From Verrucomicrobiales bacterium (GTDB lineage: Bacteria > Verrucomicrobiota > Verrucomicrobiia > Verrucomicrobiales > DEV007): a DNA stretch of 10,609 nucleotides. The stretch spans positions 11,251 to 21,859 of the forward strand of contig PAHQ01000037.1 in NCBI GenBank assembly GCA_002705125.1, written 5' to 3'. The position numbers were made by a program, and so were the translations under genes. The notes under the pieces were generated by a model. The model made no database searches, was not told the origin of the DNA, and worked only from the letters and a program-made list of their open reading frames with translations. Below, one piece after another: positions 7,724-10,609 of the stretch. Numbering within the stretch: position 1 is the stretch's first letter; each line of letters starts with the position of its first letter.

Positions 7724-8707
7724 TTATAAGGATATGGCTTCTTCACTTAGGTAAGGAGTTAGTCTGGGGAGAATATCTGAATTTTCTAAAATATCTCTAA
7801 TGTTTTCTAATGCTCTTGGAATAAATTTTAGGAATTCCGTCTTGCCTAGCTCATTGCCTAATTTCGAGTATGCTCCTAAGGCTTGCATTAACCTTTGGCA
7901 ACTGCAGGCTTCAAATATAGGTCCCCATTCATTTTGGTCACGATCCTTAAAAGCATAATTGATAATTTCCTCTCGCTGAGTTTTCGTAAAAGTTACATAT
8001 GGATCATACACAAGCGAAGCGATATCATATTCTCTTAGTCCTAATCGTAAACCTTGGTAATCAATAAAGTAAGGCTTCTTTTTATGAATAATTACATTTT
8101 GTGATTGTAGATCCCTGTGAATTAGAAATCGTTCAGAGCTAGTTAAATTTTCTATTAGTTCATTAAATTCGGATTCCTGTCTCAGTGAATCCTGATAGGA
8201 GGGTGCTCTTCTCGAATAGTAAGAAAGAAAGTGATTAAAGAAATAATCTTGTTCCCATTTATATAAATCTTTATCGAAGCTTGGCTCGAGTTGGGATATC
8301 TCATCTGGACTCAATTTTTTTTCATTGTTACCATGAAGTTTAGATATCTCATCAATGACTGACCTGTAAAGTTTACCACGCTCATTCCATTCACTGTTAC
8401 GTCGATCCCAAAGGTGATCAGAACCTAGATCCTCAAGCCAAATCATCATATTCTCTTTATCATGATAAATGATATCCGGGGAAAGTATCCCATTCTTCTT
8501 TAAAATTTTTGTGGCTGAATCAAATTTAAAGTTGTCTGGCCTCTCCGAGGTATATTTCATCAATACCATGGAGCTTCCGTCAACTAGGTTAATTCTGAAA
8601 TAATCACGATCGGACCCCCCATTATTTATGGGAGTAGATTTGCAGTCATCCAGGTTCAGTTTTGGAAGAACCTTGGAGGTATATTTGATGATTTCTTCCG
8701 AGTTCAT
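7724..8707 (-). CDS. amgK: AmgK-like sugar kinase (aminoglycoside phosphotransferase fold)
   Basis: Kinase of the COG3178 type, which in Pseudomonas phosphorylates N-acetylmuramic acid (and GlcNAc) at the anomeric position in the cell-wall recycling bypass. Features: NNGGSDRDYFRI (28-39) as nucleotide loop, WLEDLG (90-95), the catalytic loop LIHRDLQSQNV (195-205) with base Asp199 and Asn204, and the metal-binding Asp216 in FIDYQGLRLG (214-223), followed by YDIASLVYDPY (227-237). The RDLQSQN and IDYQG wording fits AmgK rather than antibiotic kinases or maltokinase. It starts 25 bp after the nucleotidyltransferase gene, the usual AmgK/MurU partner, so the two likely act in sequence: sugar to sugar-1-phosphate to UDP-sugar. 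The next gene downstream is GlgE-related, so a maltose-type substrate cannot be excluded. The start ATG (8707) has no Shine-Dalgarno; the length of 327 residues is typical. Confidence 0.8.
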   Translation of the reverse strand: MNSEEIIKYTSKVLPKLNLDDCKSTPINNGGSDRDYFRINLVDGSSMVLMKYTSERPDNFKFDSATKILKKNGILSPDIIYHDKENMMIWLEDLGSDHLWDRRNSEWNERGKLYRSVIDEISKLHGNNEKKLSPDEISQLEPSFDKDLYKWEQDYFFNHFLSYYSRRAPSYQDSLRQESEFNELIENLTSSERFLIHRDLQSQNVIIHKKKPYFIDYQGLRLGLREYDIASLVYDPYVTFTKTQREEIINYAFKDRDQNEWGPIFEACSCQRLMQALGAYSKLGNELGKTEFLKFIPRALENIRDILENSDILPRLTPYLSEEAISL

Positions 8708-8732
8708 TTGATGACTAATTTACACTATACAC

Positions 8733-9683
8733 TTAAATGTCCTCATTTTCGAGTTTACCTTTGGCTGTTTGTTTATGTCTAACAATACACCTCTCTAGTG
8801 TGCTACCTTCGGTGATTGTTGCGCCAGGCCATATAACACTATTAATTATCGTTGTATTTGCCTCTATAATAGAGTTTTCGCCAATAAAAGAGCTCTTATC
8901 TATGACGCAGCTTTCATGAATATTACTGCTTTTTGCGCTCCTATCAATCAAGGGCTCATTTGATTGATTGCTATAATTGGGAAAAGTGGACGTTGGTATT
9001 TTTTTATGTGCATCAAGGTATGAATCCCTTGTGCCAAGATCCCACCATTCACCTTCATCTATTACCACTCCTCCTAATAGTTGCTCTTTAATTAAGTCTA
9101 AAAAAACTGGAATGACGGAGTGTTTTTTTTCCTGTTTCAAATAGGTTAGGAAGTTTGCTGAACAAGCGTATACACCAGTGAACTGATGAGTTCCTTTATT
9201 GTCTGAATTCAAGATATTCCTGATGTCAGTAATCTTGTTATTATTTTCATTTATAGCGATGTGCTTCGCTTCTCCATTTGATCTAAGTACTAAAGTTACT
9301 GGAAATTTGTTATTACGATGTTCATTAATAAGTGTTTTTAATGGAAGATCCGTCAGTATGTCTCCATTATAAATAATAAAAGGGTCGGAGTGTAAAAGTT
9401 TTGATACATTTTTAATACCTCCCCCCGTATCTAATAAATCTGGTTCATGTACAAAAGAAATTGGCTTTTGTCGGTAGTAGCCACTTTCATAATATTGTGT
9501 GTAAACTTTTGCGTTGTGGTGTGTGTTGACTATAAATTCCTCTATTCCCGATTGAATCAGGTGGTCGAATGAGTACTCAATAAGAGGTTTTCCAAAAACC
9601 GGAATCATTGGCTTTGGAATTTTTTCTGTGAGTTTTTTTAGCCGGCTTCCGAGTCCAGCTCCTAGGACAAATGCCTTCTGCAC
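8733..9683 (-). CDS. MurU-like sugar-1-phosphate nucleotidyltransferase with beta-helix tail
   Basis: Joins a sugar-1-phosphate to a nucleotide with release of pyrophosphate. Residues 1-230 are a nucleotidyltransferase domain: signature GAGLGSRLKKLTEKIPKP (8-25), LDTGGGI (84-90) as in MurU, NGDILTD (106-112) with the metal-binding Asp, and GEWWDLGT (211-218). Residues about 247-300 show hexapeptide-like repeats (for example SSFIGENSIIEANTTI) of a left-handed beta-helix, which the roughly 223-residue Pseudomonas MurU lacks but GlmU and mannose-1-phosphate guanylyltransferases have. Paired with the AmgK-like kinase, it probably makes UDP-MurNAc from MurNAc-1-phosphate; the exact sugar and nucleotide are inferred. 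It is the first gene of the leftward cluster. The start codon is GTG (9683-9681), chosen because it places the GAG signature at the normal distance from the N-terminus; a GGGG lies too far upstream to be a good ribosome site. Confidence 0.82.
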   Translation of the reverse strand: MQKAFVLGAGLGSRLKKLTEKIPKPMIPVFGKPLIEYSFDHLIQSGIEEFIVNTHHNAKVYTQYYESGYYRQKPISFVHEPDLLDTGGGIKNVSKLLHSDPFIIYNGDILTDLPLKTLINEHRNNKFPVTLVLRSNGEAKHIAINENNNKITDIRNILNSDNKGTHQFTGVYACSANFLTYLKQEKKHSVIPVFLDLIKEQLLGGVVIDEGEWWDLGTRDSYLDAHKKIPTSTFPNYSNQSNEPLIDRSAKSSNIHESCVIDKSSFIGENSIIEANTTIINSVIWPGATITEGSTLERCIVRHKQTAKGKLENEDI

Positions 9684-9715
9684 GATACTTAATCTTACCC
9701 CTACTAAGAAATTGT

Positions 9716-9730
9716 CTATTATTATAATAG
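9716..9730 (-). promoter_or_regulatory. TATAAT box within an AT palindrome upstream of the leftward cluster
   Basis: CTATTAT-T-ATAATAG is a perfect inverted repeat with 7-bp arms. On the minus strand it contains TATAAT (9726-9721), which would place a transcription start near 9714 and a leader of about 30 nt before the GTG at 9683. No good -35 is seen; GTTAAA 16 bp upstream is weak. The palindrome could also be an operator for the divergent pair. Confidence 0.4.
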
Positions 9731-9755
9731 CTTACTGATTAATTTAACTAATTTG

Positions 9756-9773
9756 ATTTTACATATTTTACAT
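9756..9773. repeat. Tandem 9-bp repeat in the divergent intergenic region
   Basis: The 9-mer ATTTTACAT occurs twice back to back, between the nucleotidyltransferase and the TPR gene. It lies 25-42 bp upstream of the TPR start codon, where promoter elements or a regulator site would be expected. No convincing -35/-10 pair for the rightward gene could be picked out. Confidence 0.45.
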
Positions 9774-9797
9774 AAAACGGGATATTAATTGTATTTC

Positions 9798-10609
9798 ATG
9801 AAACAATTTATGATTCTCATTGGGCTTATAATCTTTAGCTCATTAAAAGTCAGCTTGTCAGGGCAAGGACTTTTTGATTTTGGAAGTGAAGCAACTTCAC
9901 AATTTAATCGAGGAAAATTAGAGCAGGACGCAGGAAAATTTAAGGAGGCCATTAAATGGTATAAAAAGGCTATTGAGACTGAGCCGAAGCATTATGAATC
10001 CTACAACAATATAGGATTCATATATGGTAGTAATGGTTATCATGACAAGGCTATTGAATGGTATAAAAAATCGATAATAGCTAACCCTAAATTTATTAAT
10101 GGGCTTTCAAATTTAGGTGCTAGTTATATTGAGCTAGGAAAAGAAAAATTGGCTGTTGATGTATTAAAAAAAGCTAGAGAACTCGACCCTAAATCACAAC
10201 TAGTAGCTAATAATTATATAACTGCCTTGCAGCGCTTAGGAAAGGTATCAGAAAGCAGGGAGGTTCTCAAGGAGTTGCAAGATCAACGACACCAAAGTTC
10301 GATCCCAGCCGCTCAAAAAGCCCAGCAATTAAGAATTGACGGGAAAAATGATTTGGCTGAAAAAGTTTACCGGGAAGCAATTTTTAAGGATCCCTCGGAT
10401 GTATCATCATATATCAATTTAGGGTCACTGCTTATTGAGAAAGGTGATTTAGATGAGGCAGAAAAGGTTCTTAAAAAAGCAATCAGCACTAAAAAATCTG
10501 GATCTGTTGTTCATATGAATCTTGGTTATTTGTATCTACAAAAGAAAAAATACAGTGAGTCTCAGATTGCATCTGAAGTTGCCGTAAAATTAAACCCAGA
10601 GTCATCAAC
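9798..10609 (+). CDS. Exported TPR-repeat protein (cut by the right window edge)
   Basis: An open frame from ATG 9798 runs to the window end without a stop, giving 270 codons. Residues 1-22 look like a signal peptide: MKQF, a hydrophobic core MILIGLIIFSSL, then small residues. After that come tetratricopeptide repeats of 34 residues: about 32-65, 66-99 and 100-133, each ending in a typical A-x4-P segment (for example KKAIETEP), a less regular stretch to about 170, and three more to the end. TPR arrays bind other proteins, so this is probably an envelope or periplasmic scaffold; the partner is unknown. It is divergent from the sugar-activation cluster and shares its 114-bp intergenic region, so shared regulation is possible but unproven. 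The later part of the protein, and any other domain, lies outside the window. Confidence 0.85.
   Translation, partial: MKQFMILIGLIIFSSLKVSLSGQGLFDFGSEATSQFNRGKLEQDAGKFKEAIKWYKKAIETEPKHYESYNNIGFIYGSNGYHDKAIEWYKKSIIANPKFINGLSNLGASYIELGKEKLAVDVLKKARELDPKSQLVANNYITALQRLGKVSESREVLKELQDQRHQSSIPAAQKAQQLRIDGKNDLAEKVYREAIFKDPSDVSSYINLGSLLIEKGDLDEAEKVLKKAISTKKSGSVVHMNLGYLYLQKKKYSESQIASEVAVKLNPESS

Noticed and set aside
7723..7728. Minus-strand TATAAT just before the GlgE-like gene as an internal promoter
   Set aside because: The sequence 17 bp upstream (CCTAAG) is no -35, and the box overlaps the kinase stop codon in an AT-rich gap; chance is likely.
7724..8707. Aminoglycoside resistance kinase, or maltokinase of the GlgE pathway
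   Set aside because: The RDLQSQN and IDYQG wording plus the adjacent nucleotidyltransferase fit AmgK. The neighbouring GlgE-like protein lacks its nucleophile and there is no treS, so a working maltose-1-phosphate route is not supported.
1..10609. CRISPR arrays, transposons, tRNA or rRNA genes, phage or toxin-antitoxin genes
   Set aside because: No regularly spaced repeats, transposase motifs, tRNA cloverleaf patterns or such protein families were recognised on reading both strands.

Overview
The window is about 10.6 kb of dense, AT-rich bacterial DNA. The gene content points to the PVC superphylum, most likely a Verrucomicrobiota (Opitutae-like) bacterium. The main clues are a Gfo/Idh/MocA oxidoreductase with a twin-arginine leader, an AmgK/MurU-type kinase and nucleotidyltransferase pair, and a SahR-type regulator beside metK-ahcY. 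Almost no start codon has a clear Shine-Dalgarno sequence. This lineage call is an inference from gene families, not from a marker gene. No rRNA, tRNA, CRISPR array, insertion sequence or phage gene is visible.

Left part (1-3824) holds the SAM cycle. An ArsR-type helix-turn-helix protein fused to a SAM/SAH-binding methyltransferase fold (SahR-like) is read leftwards and is followed by riboflavin synthase, which is cut by the window edge. Divergent from it, metK (SAM synthetase) and ahcY (SAH hydrolase) are read rightwards. The gap between the two start codons is only 26 bp and is filled by a near-perfect 20-bp palindrome, the probable operator. The ahcY gene is interrupted in frame by one TGA codon exactly where the family has a conserved glycine; everything on both sides is intact.

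Middle and right part (3821-9683) is a leftward, tightly packed five-gene cluster. Its order of transcription is: a MurU-like sugar-1-phosphate nucleotidyltransferase with a left-handed beta-helix tail; an AmgK-like sugar kinase; a shortened GlgE (maltosyltransferase) relative that has lost its catalytic nucleophile; a membrane CHASE2 sensor with no output domain; and an exported Gfo/Idh/MocA protein. The first two can be read as a sugar-activation pair, classically for recycling cell-wall MurNAc. The third and fourth are both degenerate versions of known families and abut each other, so they are the best candidates for undescribed biology here.

Right edge (9798-10609): after a 114-bp divergent intergenic region, an exported TPR-repeat protein runs off the window. 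The most notable points are the TGA inside ahcY, the catalytically dead GlgE-like gene next to an orphan CHASE2 sensor, and the compact SahR operator overlapping a possibly leaderless metK promoter.
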